From: an uncultured Clostridia bacterium
Lineage (GTDB): Bacteria; Bacillota; Clostridia; Oscillospirales; Oscillospiraceae
NCBI GenBank assembly: GCA_946539175.1
Contig: CAMNHH010000124.1
Coordinates: forward strand, 1 to 6,241
Direction: 5' to 3'
DNA length: 6,241 nucleotides
The notes beneath the pieces were generated by a model that saw only the letters and a list, made by a program, of their open reading frames with translations, made no database searches and was not told the DNA's origin. This document shows, piece by piece, positions 1-5,821 of this stretch (within the stretch, counting starts at the first letter, position 1; each line of letters begins with the position of its first letter). A program made the translations under genes and the position numbers.

Positions 1-103
1 AGTAGACGAAGCGCTCCTCCGGCAGCGCGCGGACCAGCGCCCGCAGCACGCTGACGCCGCCCACGCCGGAATCGAAGACCACGATGGGCGAATTGCGGTC
101 CAT
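1..103 (-). CDS. murI: Glutamate racemase, N-terminal part (cut by window edge)
   Basis: Only the first 34 codons are present; the gene continues beyond position 1. The translation begins MDRNSPIVVFDSGVGGVSVL and continues to LPEERFVY. This is the start of glutamate racemase, which interconverts L- and D-glutamate in the cytoplasm to supply D-glutamate for peptidoglycan. The motif VFDSGVGG (residues 9-16) is the family's N-terminal signature and includes the Asp-Ser pair of the active-site loop; the LP.E.F.Y segment is also typical. The ATG at 103-101 is preceded by a G-rich Shine-Dalgarno (GAGGGGG) about 7 nt upstream and by a good promoter at 140-168. The two catalytic cysteines lie outside the window, so completeness cannot be judged. 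It is divergent from prfC with no functional link evident. Confidence 0.88.
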   Translation of the reverse strand, partial: MDRNSPIVVFDSGVGGVSVLRALVRALPEERFVY

Positions 104-139
104 CCCTTGTCCCCCTCTCACTGCGTTTTTTCGCCACCT

Positions 140-168
140 ATTGTACTCTGTTTTTCCCAAAAAAGCAA
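140..168 (-). promoter_or_regulatory. Predicted sigma-A promoter of murI
   Basis: Read on the minus strand, a -35 box TTGCTT (168-163) and a -10 box TACAAT (145-140) are separated by exactly 17 bp. Transcription would start near 133, leaving a leader of about 30 nt before the murI ATG at 103. The -35 box sits only 10 bp from the -35 box of the divergent prfC promoter. Confidence 0.6.
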
Positions 169-178
169 CCGATTTTTC

Positions 179-207
179 TTGTATTTTCAACTTTGATATG
201 GTATGAT
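179..207 (+). promoter_or_regulatory. Predicted sigma-A promoter of prfC (extended -10)
   Basis: A -35 box TTGTAT (179-184) and a -10 box TATGAT (202-207) are 17 bp apart, and TGG at 199-201 gives an extended -10. Transcription would start near 214, with a leader of about 45 nt. The promoter overlaps the upstream in-frame ATG at 193, which excludes that codon as the start of prfC. Confidence 0.62.
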
Positions 208-245
208 GAGTTGCGAAAAAATTCGCGTACCCGCTACGCTTCCAC

Positions 246-251
246 AAGGAG
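246..251 (+). promoter_or_regulatory. Ribosome-binding site fixing the prfC start
   Basis: AAGGAG lies 7 nt before the ATG at 259. It selects this codon over the in-frame ATG at 193, which has no comparable site and falls inside the promoter. Confidence 0.75.
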
Positions 252-258
252 TATATTT

Positions 259-1836
259 ATGTCCAGCTTACAGCAAGAGATTTCCCGGCGGCGGACCTTT
301 GCCATTATTTCCCACCCGGACGCCGGTAAGACCACCTTGACCGAAAAATTCCTGCTCTACGGCGGAGCCATCGCCCAGGCCGGCGCCGTCAAGGGCAAAA
401 AGAACGCCAGAGCCGCCGTCTCCGACTGGATGGAGATTGAGAAGCAGCGCGGCATCTCCGTCACCTCCTCCGTGATGCAGTTCCAGTACAACGGCTTCTG
501 CATCAACATCCTGGACACCCCGGGCCACCAGGACTTCTCGGAGGACACCTATCGCACCCTGATGGCGGCGGACTCCGCCGTCATGGTCATCGACGGCGCC
601 AAGGGCGTGGAGCCCCAGACCCGGAAGCTCTTCAAGGTCTGCGCCATGCGGCACATCCCCATCTTTACCTTCATCAACAAGATGGACCGGGAGACCAAGG
701 ACCCCTTCGACCTGCTGGACGAGCTGGAGCATGAGCTGGGCATTGAGACCTGCGCCATGAACTGGCCCATCGGCTCCGGTAAGGAGTTCCGGGGGGTCTA
801 TGACCGGCAGAAGAGCCAGCTGATCCTCTTCTCCGGCATCTCCGGCAAAAACAAAGCGGAAAAGCAGGAGATCGACCTCTACGCCCCGGAGCTGGACGAG
901 ATCATCGGCGCCAGCCGCCACAGCCAGCTGATCGACGACGTGGAGCTGCTCTCCGCGGGTCGGGAGTTCAACATGGAGGAGGTCCGGGCGGGCCAGCTGA
1001 GCCCCGTGTTCTTCGGCTCCGCTTTGAACAACTTCGGCATCGAGCCCTTCCTGGAGGAGTTTTTGCGGATGACGCCCCCTCCCCTGTCCCGGACGGCGGA
1101 CTGCGGCGTGATCGACGCCTTCAGCCCCGACTTCTCCGCCTTCGTCTTCAAAATCCAGGCCAACATGAACAAGGCCCATCGGGACCGGCTGGCCTTTATG
1201 CGGATCTGCTCCGGCCACTTCCAGCGGGACGCGGAGTATTTCCACGTACAGGCGGGCAAGAAGATGCGGCTGAGCCAGCCCCAGCAGCTGATGGCCTCGG
1301 AGCGGGAGATCGTGGAGGAGGCTTACGCCGGAGACATCATCGGCGTCTTTGACCCGGGCATCTTCGCCATCGGGGACACCATCACCGTGCCCGGCAAGAA
1401 GTTCCAATTCGCGGGCATCCCCACCTTCGCACCGGAGCACTTCTCCCGGGTCAGTCCCCGGGACACCATGAAGCGCAAGCAGTTCATCAAGGGCACTGAG
1501 CAAATCGCACAGGAGGGCGCCATCCAGATCTTCAAGAAGCCGGAGTCCGGCATGGAGGAGGTCATCGTGGGCGTCGTGGGCACCCTGCAGTTCGACGTAT
1601 TTCAGTACCGGATGCGGAGCGAATACGGCGTGGAGCTGCGGATGGAGGGCCTGCCCTATGAGGAGCTGCGCTTCATCACCGCCTCCCCCGTGCCGGAAAA
1701 GGATCTGAACCTGAGCTCCGACGTGGAGCTGCTGGAGGACTACCGGGGCCGGAAGCTGCTGGTCTTCTCCTCCTATTGGGCCATCGACTTCACCAAGCGG
1801 AAAAATCCCGGCCTGGAGCTGGCTGAGATGTCATAA
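259..1836 (+). CDS. prfC: Peptide chain release factor 3 (RF3), a translational GTPase
   Basis: The 525-residue product is close to the usual RF3 length (about 525-530). RF3 is a cytoplasmic ribosome-associated GTPase that speeds removal of RF1/RF2 after peptide release. The G domain is complete: P-loop SHPDAGKT (18-25), switch I region RGISVTSS (64-71), G3 DTPGH (86-90) and G4 NKMD (140-143). The G1 form with SHPDAGKTTLTEK and the downstream EIEKQRGISVTSSVMQF are RF3-specific compared with EF-G or EF-Tu. The later beta-barrel and C-terminal parts are also RF3-like, including VGTLQFDVFQYRMRSEYGVE. The start at 259 is chosen because the protein then begins MSSLQQEISRRRTFAIISHP like known RF3s and has a strong ribosome-binding site. 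The gene appears intact and monocistronic, with its own promoter and a strong terminator 28 bp after the stop. Confidence 0.96.
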   Translation: MSSLQQEISRRRTFAIISHPDAGKTTLTEKFLLYGGAIAQAGAVKGKKNARAAVSDWMEIEKQRGISVTSSVMQFQYNGFCINILDTPGHQDFSEDTYRTLMAADSAVMVIDGAKGVEPQTRKLFKVCAMRHIPIFTFINKMDRETKDPFDLLDELEHELGIETCAMNWPIGSGKEFRGVYDRQKSQLILFSGISGKNKAEKQEIDLYAPELDEIIGASRHSQLIDDVELLSAGREFNMEEVRAGQLSPVFFGSALNNFGIEPFLEEFLRMTPPPLSRTADCGVIDAFSPDFSAFVFKIQANMNKAHRDRLAFMRICSGHFQRDAEYFHVQAGKKMRLSQPQQLMASEREIVEEAYAGDIIGVFDPGIFAIGDTITVPGKKFQFAGIPTFAPEHFSRVSPRDTMKRKQFIKGTEQIAQEGAIQIFKKPESGMEEVIVGVVGTLQFDVFQYRMRSEYGVELRMEGLPYEELRFITASPVPEKDLNLSSDVELLEDYRGRKLLVFSSYWAIDFTKRKNPGLELAEMS

Positions 1837-1864
1837 CGCTCTTTGCGGCTTGCTGCCGCTCCTT

Positions 1865-1919
1865 CCGAAGCAAAACAGCGTTTCCCGTGTTTTCCACGGG
1901 AAACGCTGTTTTGCTTCGG
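1865..1919. terminator. Bidirectional intrinsic terminator, perfect 25-bp hairpin
   Basis: The left arm (1865-1889, starting CCGAAGCAAAACAGCG) and right arm (1895-1919) are perfectly complementary over 25 bp around the 5-nt loop TTTTC. The strongest part is the 13-bp stem AGCGTTTCCCGTG with its partner, followed on either strand by GTTTTGCTTC, so each strand offers a short U run after a GC-containing stem. It lies between the ends of two convergent genes: 28 bp after the prfC stop and one base from the stop codon (1923-1921) of the minus-strand oxidoreductase. The U tracts are short and are themselves part of the long stem, so efficiency is not certain. Confidence 0.85.
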
Positions 1920-1920
1920 T

Positions 1921-2511
1921 TTATTGATTCTCATTTCGGAACCAGGCGTCGATCTCCGCTTCGGCCCCGCCCATGATCGACTCCGCGTCCGCCCCCCGGA
2001 GATCCAGGCCCTCCGCCGAGAAGAGCACCGTCTCGGGGATGCCGTAGAAGCTTTCGCAGAGCGCCTTCACGTAAGCGTACCCGGAATTGGCAGGCAGAAT
2101 GGGGCCGCCGGCGGTCATCACATAGAACAGCCGCTTGGCCCGGCAGAGACCGTAGGGCCGATCGTCGGGGCCGTAGGCAAAGCTGAGGCCCACGCAGTTG
2201 ATATGCTCGATCCAGACCTTCACCGAAGCCGGAAAGCTCAGATCCCAGTAGGGGGCTGCGATCACCACGGTATCCGCGGCGGCAAAGTCCAGCGCCTGCT
2301 TCAGCAGGGGGTCCTGCCGGTCTCCGGCGGCCAGCAGAGCGTCCCGCCGGGCCAGAGTCTCCCGGCTCAGAGGCCGCAGATCCAGCGCCGCCAGGTCCAG
2401 CTCTGTCATTTCGCCCTCCAGGTGCTCCAGCACCCGCCGGGCCAGCTTCAGCGTCCGGGACTCCGCCCGGACACAGGCGTTGACAAAGAGGATCCGGGTA
2501 TTTCGCTCCAT
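1921..2511 (-). CDS. FMN-dependent NAD(P)H oxidoreductase, azoreductase/flavodoxin-fold type
   Basis: The 196-residue product fits the Flavodoxin_2 family (FMN-dependent NADH:quinone oxidoreductases/azoreductases, usually about 200 residues). These soluble flavoproteins reduce quinones, azo compounds and similar acceptors in two-electron steps. Visible features are a beta strand leading into the FMN phosphate loop (ILFVNACVRAESRTLKLA, residues 7-24), the family block APYWDLSFPASVKVWIEH (86-103) corresponding to P.YN..IP..LK..ID in azoreductases, and the glycine loop TAGGPI (133-138) that contacts the flavin in relatives. No signal peptide or membrane segment is seen. A GTG directly upstream (2514-2512) could also start translation; AAAGG lies 7 nt from the GTG and 10 nt from the ATG. 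The gene follows the DeoR-family regulator by 26-29 bp on the same strand, so the two are probably cotranscribed. The physiological substrate cannot be read from the sequence. Confidence 0.85.
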   Translation of the reverse strand: MERNTRILFVNACVRAESRTLKLARRVLEHLEGEMTELDLAALDLRPLSRETLARRDALLAAGDRQDPLLKQALDFAAADTVVIAAPYWDLSFPASVKVWIEHINCVGLSFAYGPDDRPYGLCRAKRLFYVMTAGGPILPANSGYAYVKALCESFYGIPETVLFSAEGLDLRGADAESIMGGAEAEIDAWFRNENQ

Positions 2512-2540
2512 CACATTCCCGCCTTTCTATCCGCTTTTCT

Positions 2541-3302
2541 TTATACCAGATGTACGTGGATGCCCACGTCCTGCAGGGGCTGCAGCAGCTCCTGGGTGGC
2601 GCCGCGGTCGGTGATCAGCTCCTGGATCAGGTGGATCTCGCCGCTGGTGAAGTTGGAATCCCAGCCCAGCTTGTTGTGGCCCGCCAGCAGATACACGGGA
2701 CCGCTGACGCTGGTGAGCATCAGATTGTTGATGGCCACCTCCGCGAAGTGCTCCGTGGTCATGCCCCGCTCCACCGACAGACCGCTGCAGCCCAAAAAGG
2801 CCTTGTTCGCCTTGATGGAGCGCAGGGCCTCCTGGGCCACGCTGCCCACCATGGCGTATTTGGGGTAGCGGACCTCGCCGCCGGTGAGGATGATGGTCAT
2901 ATCGCTGCGGTGCGGGATGTTGGTGGCCAGCACGTTGTTGGTGATCACCGTCACGTTGGAGGCCTCGATGTAGCGCAGCATCCGAAGGGCAGTTCTGCTG
3001 GTGTTGACAAAAATCACGTCGCCGCTTTCCACAAATTCCGCCGCCCCCTGGGCGATGCGGCCGGGAATGTCCGTGGGCCCCGTCTGATTCTTGGGCTCGT
3101 TTTCCGCCAGGGAGACCCGTCCGTAGCCCCGGCGTACCTTCCCCTCCTCCTCCAGGAGCGTCAGATCCCGCCGCAGCGTGACTGCGGAGACGCCCAGAAG
3201 CCGGGCCGCCTGCTCCACGTTCAACTGACCATCTCCGGCCTGCCGGATCATATCCATCAGCTTGTGCCGCCGTTCAAAGATGTCTGTACGCTTTCGATTC
3301 AT
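2541..3302 (-). CDS. DeoR-family transcriptional regulator of a sugar operon
   Basis: The 253-residue protein has the two-domain DeoR/GlpR layout and normal length. The N-terminal winged helix-turn-helix spans about residues 11-62; LNVEQAARLLGVSAVTLRRDL (27-47) is the HTH followed by the wing EEGKVRRGYGRV. The C-terminal DeoRC effector domain runs from about residue 80 (IAQGAAEFVESGDVIFVNTS, then VTVITNN, ILTGGEVR, KAFLGCSGLS, LLAGHNK, ITD). Such proteins usually repress sugar genes until a phosphorylated sugar binds. The loop normally reading GTT/GST is here NTSRT (100-104). The gene is divergent from a chimeric ulaG-GH1 gene, a kinase and ulaE, so it may be a UlaR-like local regulator; that is inference from position. 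The start at 3302 is preferred over in-frame ATGs at 3371 and 3386, since those lie in its own promoter. Confidence 0.92.
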   Translation of the reverse strand: MNRKRTDIFERRHKLMDMIRQAGDGQLNVEQAARLLGVSAVTLRRDLTLLEEEGKVRRGYGRVSLAENEPKNQTGPTDIPGRIAQGAAEFVESGDVIFVNTSRTALRMLRYIEASNVTVITNNVLATNIPHRSDMTIILTGGEVRYPKYAMVGSVAQEALRSIKANKAFLGCSGLSVERGMTTEHFAEVAINNLMLTSVSGPVYLLAGHNKLGWDSNFTSGEIHLIQELITDRGATQELLQPLQDVGIHVHLV

Positions 3303-3305
3303 AGG

Positions 3306-3311
3306 CCCTCC
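3306..3311 (-). promoter_or_regulatory. Closely spaced ribosome-binding site of the DeoR regulator
   Basis: GGAGGG (3311-3306) is only 3 nt from the ATG at 3302. The spacing is shorter than usual, which may keep the regulator at low level, but the site supports this start over the upstream ATGs. Confidence 0.55.
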
Positions 3312-3357
3312 ATTGCATTGTTCCCCATAACCGGCTAATCTTGTATATGTTGTTAAT

Positions 3358-3386
3358 ATTATATCACACATTGCTCCATTTGTCAC
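3358..3386 (-). promoter_or_regulatory. Predicted sigma-A promoter of the regulator-oxidoreductase unit
   Basis: On the minus strand GTGACA (3386-3381) and a perfect TATAAT (3363-3358) are spaced by 17 bp, and TGA just before the -10 makes it an extended -10. Transcription would start near 3351, giving a leader of about 49 nt. This is the best match to consensus in the window. Confidence 0.75.
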
Positions 3387-3489
3387 GATGGAAAGATGGA
3401 TTTTGAAAATATTTTTTAGGGTGCGTCCTTTCCCTTTGCTATTTTATACAAAAATAATCGTTGAATTTTGTTGCATAAGCACAGCATGA

Positions 3490-3519
3490 ATTATCATTTA
3501 TACTTACAGATTATCATTT
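3490..3519 (+). repeat. Direct repeat ATTATCATTT, 20-bp period (candidate operator)
   Basis: ATTATCATTT occurs at 3490-3499 and 3510-3519, exactly 20 bp apart, which puts both copies on about the same face of the helix (two turns). They end 7 bp before the -35 box of the operon promoter at 3527. The core ATCATTT recurs twice more in the leader, at 3608-3614 and 3620-3626. They may bind the divergent DeoR protein or an activator. In DNA this AT-rich some short repeats arise by chance. Confidence 0.4.
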
Positions 3520-3526
3520 CGTTTTC

Positions 3527-3555
3527 TTGACATCGTTCGTTTATTGTGCTAATGT
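3527..3555 (+). promoter_or_regulatory. Predicted promoter of the sugar operon (chimera-kinase-ulaE)
   Basis: A perfect -35 box TTGACA (3527-3532) is followed after 17 bp by TAATGT (3550-3555) with TGC at 3547-3549 forming an extended -10. The -10 itself is a weak match, as often seen for regulated promoters. Transcription would begin near 3562, leaving a leader of about 78 nt. A second TATAAA at 3581-3586 lacks a convincing -35 box. Confidence 0.6.
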
Positions 3556-3569
3556 TTCATTGTAAACGA
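3537..3569. repeat. Inverted repeat TCGTTTA/TAAACGA around the operon -10 box (candidate operator)
   Basis: TCGTTTA (3537-3543) and its complement TAAACGA (3563-3569) are separated by 19 bp and bracket the -10 box at 3550-3555. Related TTCGT-containing sequences occur nearby (TTTCGTTTTC at 3517-3526, TTTCGTAT at 3574-3581). A repressor bound here would block the operon promoter. The right arm lies in TTGTAAACG (3560-3568), which also resembles the left half of a catabolite-responsive element but lacks a matching right half. Confidence 0.4.
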
Positions 3570-3639
3570 CTTATTTCGTATATAAAGCAGATAATAAACA
3601 GCGAACAATCATTTAATTGATCATTTTAGGGAGGACGTT

Positions 3640-4749
3640 ATGAGTAAAATCACAGAGATGACCCGGGAGAGCTGGATCCTGTCCACCTTCCCGGAGTGGG
3701 GCACCTGGCTCAACGAGGACATTGAAAACGCGGTGGTCCCCGAGGGCAACGTGCGGATGTGGTGGCTGGGCTGCACCGGAATCTGGATGAAAACACCCGG
3801 CAACACCAACCTGACCATCGACGAGCAGAATCTGATGATGCGGGTGGACGAGCGCATGAACATCACCGAGCCGGACCCGGTGAAAAAGGAAAAGCTCCGG
3901 GCTCAGATGGACTACCACATGTTCCTGGCCCATGCCCTCACTGTCAACGCCTGCCACGAGCTGGTGGCGGGGGGCAAGATCGGCTGCGCCGTCTCCTCCA
4001 CCGTCACCTACCCCTGCACCAACAAGCCCGAGGACGTGTGGGCCGCTCGGATGAACAACCAGTTCAAGACCGACTACTGCCTGGATATGCACGTTAACGG
4101 CGAGTACCCCGGCTACTATATGGCCTATTTGAAGGAGCAGGATATGGTCCCTGCCATGGCCCCGGAGGATGCCGCCCTGCTCAAGCGCGCCAAGATGGAC
4201 TTCATCGCGCTCAACTACTACCGCACGCTCACTGCCCACGCCTTCCCCGCCGACGAGGCCCACCCCAAGGGCACCCGCATTGAGGGCTTCAACGAGGTGG
4301 ACTACGATATGTACGGCTACTGGAAAATCGAGAAGAACACAAACCTGGCCGCCAGCGAATACGGCGCGCAGATCGATCCGGTGGGTCTGCGAATCGTGCT
4401 GAACGAATACTGGAATCGTTACCACCTGCCCCTGATCATCACGGAAAACGGTCTGGGCACCGCCGACACCCTCACCGAGGACGGCAGAGTCCACGATGAT
4501 TACCGCATCGACTACATGAAAAAGCACGTGAAGGCCATCGGCGCCGCCATCGAGGACGGGGTGGAGATGATGGGCTACTGTCCCTGGTCCGTCATCGACC
4601 TGCTGAGCTCCCACCAGGGCTTCCGGAAGCGCTACGGTTTGGTTTATGTAAACCGCAGCGACATGGATCTGAAGGATCTGGCCCGCATCCGCAAGGACAG
4701 CTTCTACTGGTATCAGAAGGTCATTGAGACGAACGGGGAGGAGCTGTAA
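3640..4749 (+). CDS. Chimeric gene: UlaG N-terminus fused to truncated GH1 6-phospho-beta-glucosidase
   Basis: The 369-residue frame joins two unrelated families. Residues 1-61 (MSKITEMTRESWILSTF... PEWGTWLN... MWWLGCTGIW) match the N-terminus of L-ascorbate-6-phosphate lactonase UlaG, normally about 355 residues; all of its metal-binding HxHxDH region is absent. From E62 the protein is glycoside hydrolase family 1, normally about 470-480 residues. EQNLMM at 62-67 looks like the end of the TFNEQN acid/base motif; DFIALNYY is at 187-194; ITENG at 267-271 has the nucleophile E269; S323, K330 and Y332 in SSHQGFRKRYG match the phosphate-binding S-x6-K-x-Y of 6-phospho-glycosidases. The E62-E269 spacing of 207 fits the family. 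The first third of the TIM barrel is missing, so hydrolase activity is unlikely. AGGGAGG (3628-3634) lies 5 nt from the ATG. The start and leader therefore belong to ulaG, the end to a GH1 gene. A real deletion and an assembly join both remain possible. Confidence 0.85.
   Translation: MSKITEMTRESWILSTFPEWGTWLNEDIENAVVPEGNVRMWWLGCTGIWMKTPGNTNLTIDEQNLMMRVDERMNITEPDPVKKEKLRAQMDYHMFLAHALTVNACHELVAGGKIGCAVSSTVTYPCTNKPEDVWAARMNNQFKTDYCLDMHVNGEYPGYYMAYLKEQDMVPAMAPEDAALLKRAKMDFIALNYYRTLTAHAFPADEAHPKGTRIEGFNEVDYDMYGYWKIEKNTNLAASEYGAQIDPVGLRIVLNEYWNRYHLPLIITENGLGTADTLTEDGRVHDDYRIDYMKKHVKAIGAAIEDGVEMMGYCPWSVIDLLSSHQGFRKRYGLVYVNRSDMDLKDLARIRKDSFYWYQKVIETNGEEL
3811..3825 (+). other. Junction between ulaG-derived and GH1-derived sequence
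   Basis: UlaG-like coding ends with Leu-Thr-Ile-Asp (CTGACCATCGAC, 3811-3822), and GH1-like coding begins with GAG (3823-3825), the presumed acid/base glutamate. An intact GH1 gene of this type would read Leu-Thr-Phe-Asn-Glu here, so both parents could share CTGACC.TC.AC. Such short homology would favour joining at this point. The parent sequences are inferred from family motifs, not seen. Confidence 0.6.
4739..4743 (+). promoter_or_regulatory. Kinase ribosome-binding site inside the end of the GH1 coding region
   Basis: AGGAG, within GGGGAGGAG (4735-4743), encodes the last Gly-Glu-Glu of the chimera and lies 10 nt before the kinase ATG at 4754. This implies coupled translation and suggests that the GH1 end and the kinase were already neighbours before any fusion. 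Confidence 0.6.
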
Positions 4750-4753
4750 GGCT

Positions 4754-5821
4754 ATGGCAAAGTACGATTTCATGAGCTTTGGCGAGCCCAACATCCGGCT
4801 CACGCCTCCGGAGCATGACCGCCTGGGGCAGGCGGAGGAGCTGCGGCTGGGTATCGCAGCGGCGGAGCTGAACTGCTGCGTCAACATCTCCAATCTCAGC
4901 GTGGAAAAGCTGCTTCCCACCCGGAAGACCGCCTACGTCACCAAGCTGGTGGACAACCGGACCGGCTCCTACATCGTCAAGCACGCCCAGATGCACGGGG
5001 TGGATATGTCCAACGTGGTGGTGGAGCCCTTTAACAAGATCGGCAGGACCCGCAACGGTCTGGCCTTTGTGGAGGTGGGCATCGGCCCCCGGGCCAGCTA
5101 CCAGATCTATGACCGGGGCCACACGGCGCTCAGCAAGATTCAGCCCGGGGACATCGACTGGGAGAGCATCCTGAACACCCGCTGGTTCCACACCACCGGC
5201 ATCGTCACCGCCCTGGGCGAGCACACGGTCTCCGAGGTGCTGGCCGCCCTGAAGGCCGCCAAGAAAAACGGGGCGGTCACCTCCTACGATCTGAACTACC
5301 GGGCCACCCTCTGGACCAGGGAAGAGGCCAGAGCTGCCGCGGAGCAGCTCATGCCCTGGATCGACGTGATCCTGGGGAACGAGGAGGATTTCGACACCAT
5401 GCTGGGCATCCGGGCCGAAGGCACAGACGAAAACTTCTCCGCGATCGATCCCCGGAGCTACAGGGCTGTGGCGGAAAAGGTCATGGAGAAGTATCCGCAC
5501 ATCCGGGCCGTGGGCACCTCCCTGCGGGAGGTCAGGACCGCGCTGCTGAACAACTGGCAGGGCTGCATGATGACGAAAAACGGCTTCTTCATCTCCCGGA
5601 AATATGAAAACATTGAGATCAACGACCGGGTCGGCGGCGGTGACAGCTTTGCCTCGGCCTTGATTTGGGGTATGCTGGAGGGGCACGACGAGCAGCGCGT
5701 CATCGACTTTGCCACGGCCTACTCCGCCCTCTGCCACACCATCCACAACGACTGGAATCTGGTGTCCCGGGCCGAGGCAGAGGCCCTGGCCGCCGGCGGA
5801 AGCGCCCGCGTAAAGCGATGA
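4754..5821 (+). CDS. PfkB-family sugar kinase, 2-keto-3-deoxygluconate kinase-like
   Basis: The 355-residue cytoplasmic kinase belongs to the PfkB/ribokinase family, which phosphorylates a sugar or sugar-acid hydroxyl with ATP. The C-terminal signature NDRVGGGDSFASAL (290-303) holds the catalytic base D297 and the GGGD anion hole (294-297). SYDLNYRATLW (177-187) and WFHTTGI in the middle are typical of 2-keto-3-deoxygluconate kinases, as is the start FMSFGEPNIRLTP. The usual N-terminal GGAEANVA substrate motif is altered to GIAAAELNCCVN (33-44), so specificity may differ. The start at 4754 is preferred over an in-frame ATG at 4724 because MAKYDFMSFGEP is the normal family start. The gene lies 4 bp after the chimera and overlaps ulaE by 4 bp, so it is firmly within the operon. 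The classical Ula pathway uses no such kinase; a keto-sugar acid or L-xylulose-type substrate is possible but unproven. Confidence 0.87.
   Translation: MAKYDFMSFGEPNIRLTPPEHDRLGQAEELRLGIAAAELNCCVNISNLSVEKLLPTRKTAYVTKLVDNRTGSYIVKHAQMHGVDMSNVVVEPFNKIGRTRNGLAFVEVGIGPRASYQIYDRGHTALSKIQPGDIDWESILNTRWFHTTGIVTALGEHTVSEVLAALKAAKKNGAVTSYDLNYRATLWTREEARAAAEQLMPWIDVILGNEEDFDTMLGIRAEGTDENFSAIDPRSYRAVAEKVMEKYPHIRAVGTSLREVRTALLNNWQGCMMTKNGFFISRKYENIEINDRVGGGDSFASALIWGMLEGHDEQRVIDFATAYSALCHTIHNDWNLVSRAEAEALAAGGSARVKR

Noticed and set aside
213..239. Two small overlapping hairpins in the prfC leader (GCGAA/TTCGC and GCGTA/TACGC)
   Set aside because: Only 5 bp each; they could be alternative structures but too weak to call a riboswitch or attenuator.
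193..258. Upstream in-frame start of prfC
   Set aside because: It falls inside the promoter and adds 22 residues not found in RF3; the ATG at 259 has a strong ribosome-binding site.
268..1503. Long open frame antisense to prfC (411 codons)
   Set aside because: It lies wholly opposite a clear RF3 gene, and its composition (many Leu, Gly, Asp, Val, His) is that of a shadow of GC-rich codons; no family motif or ribosome-binding site.
1843..2868. Plus-strand open frame over the oxidoreductase and regulator
   Set aside because: It includes the terminator hairpin and lies opposite two recognised genes; the product has no family features.
3560..3574. Possible catabolite-responsive element (TTGTAAACG...)
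   Set aside because: Only the left half fits; the right half does not match the cre consensus.
3811..3860. Frameshift as the cause of the UlaG-GH1 switch
   Set aside because: The other two frames after the junction do not continue the UlaG sequence (FW.GTGK), so bases have been lost or joined, not shifted.
3613..4920. Long open frame antisense to the chimera (435 codons)
   Set aside because: Shadow of the plus-strand genes with the same low-complexity Val/Gly/His/Leu composition; it crosses two recognised genes.
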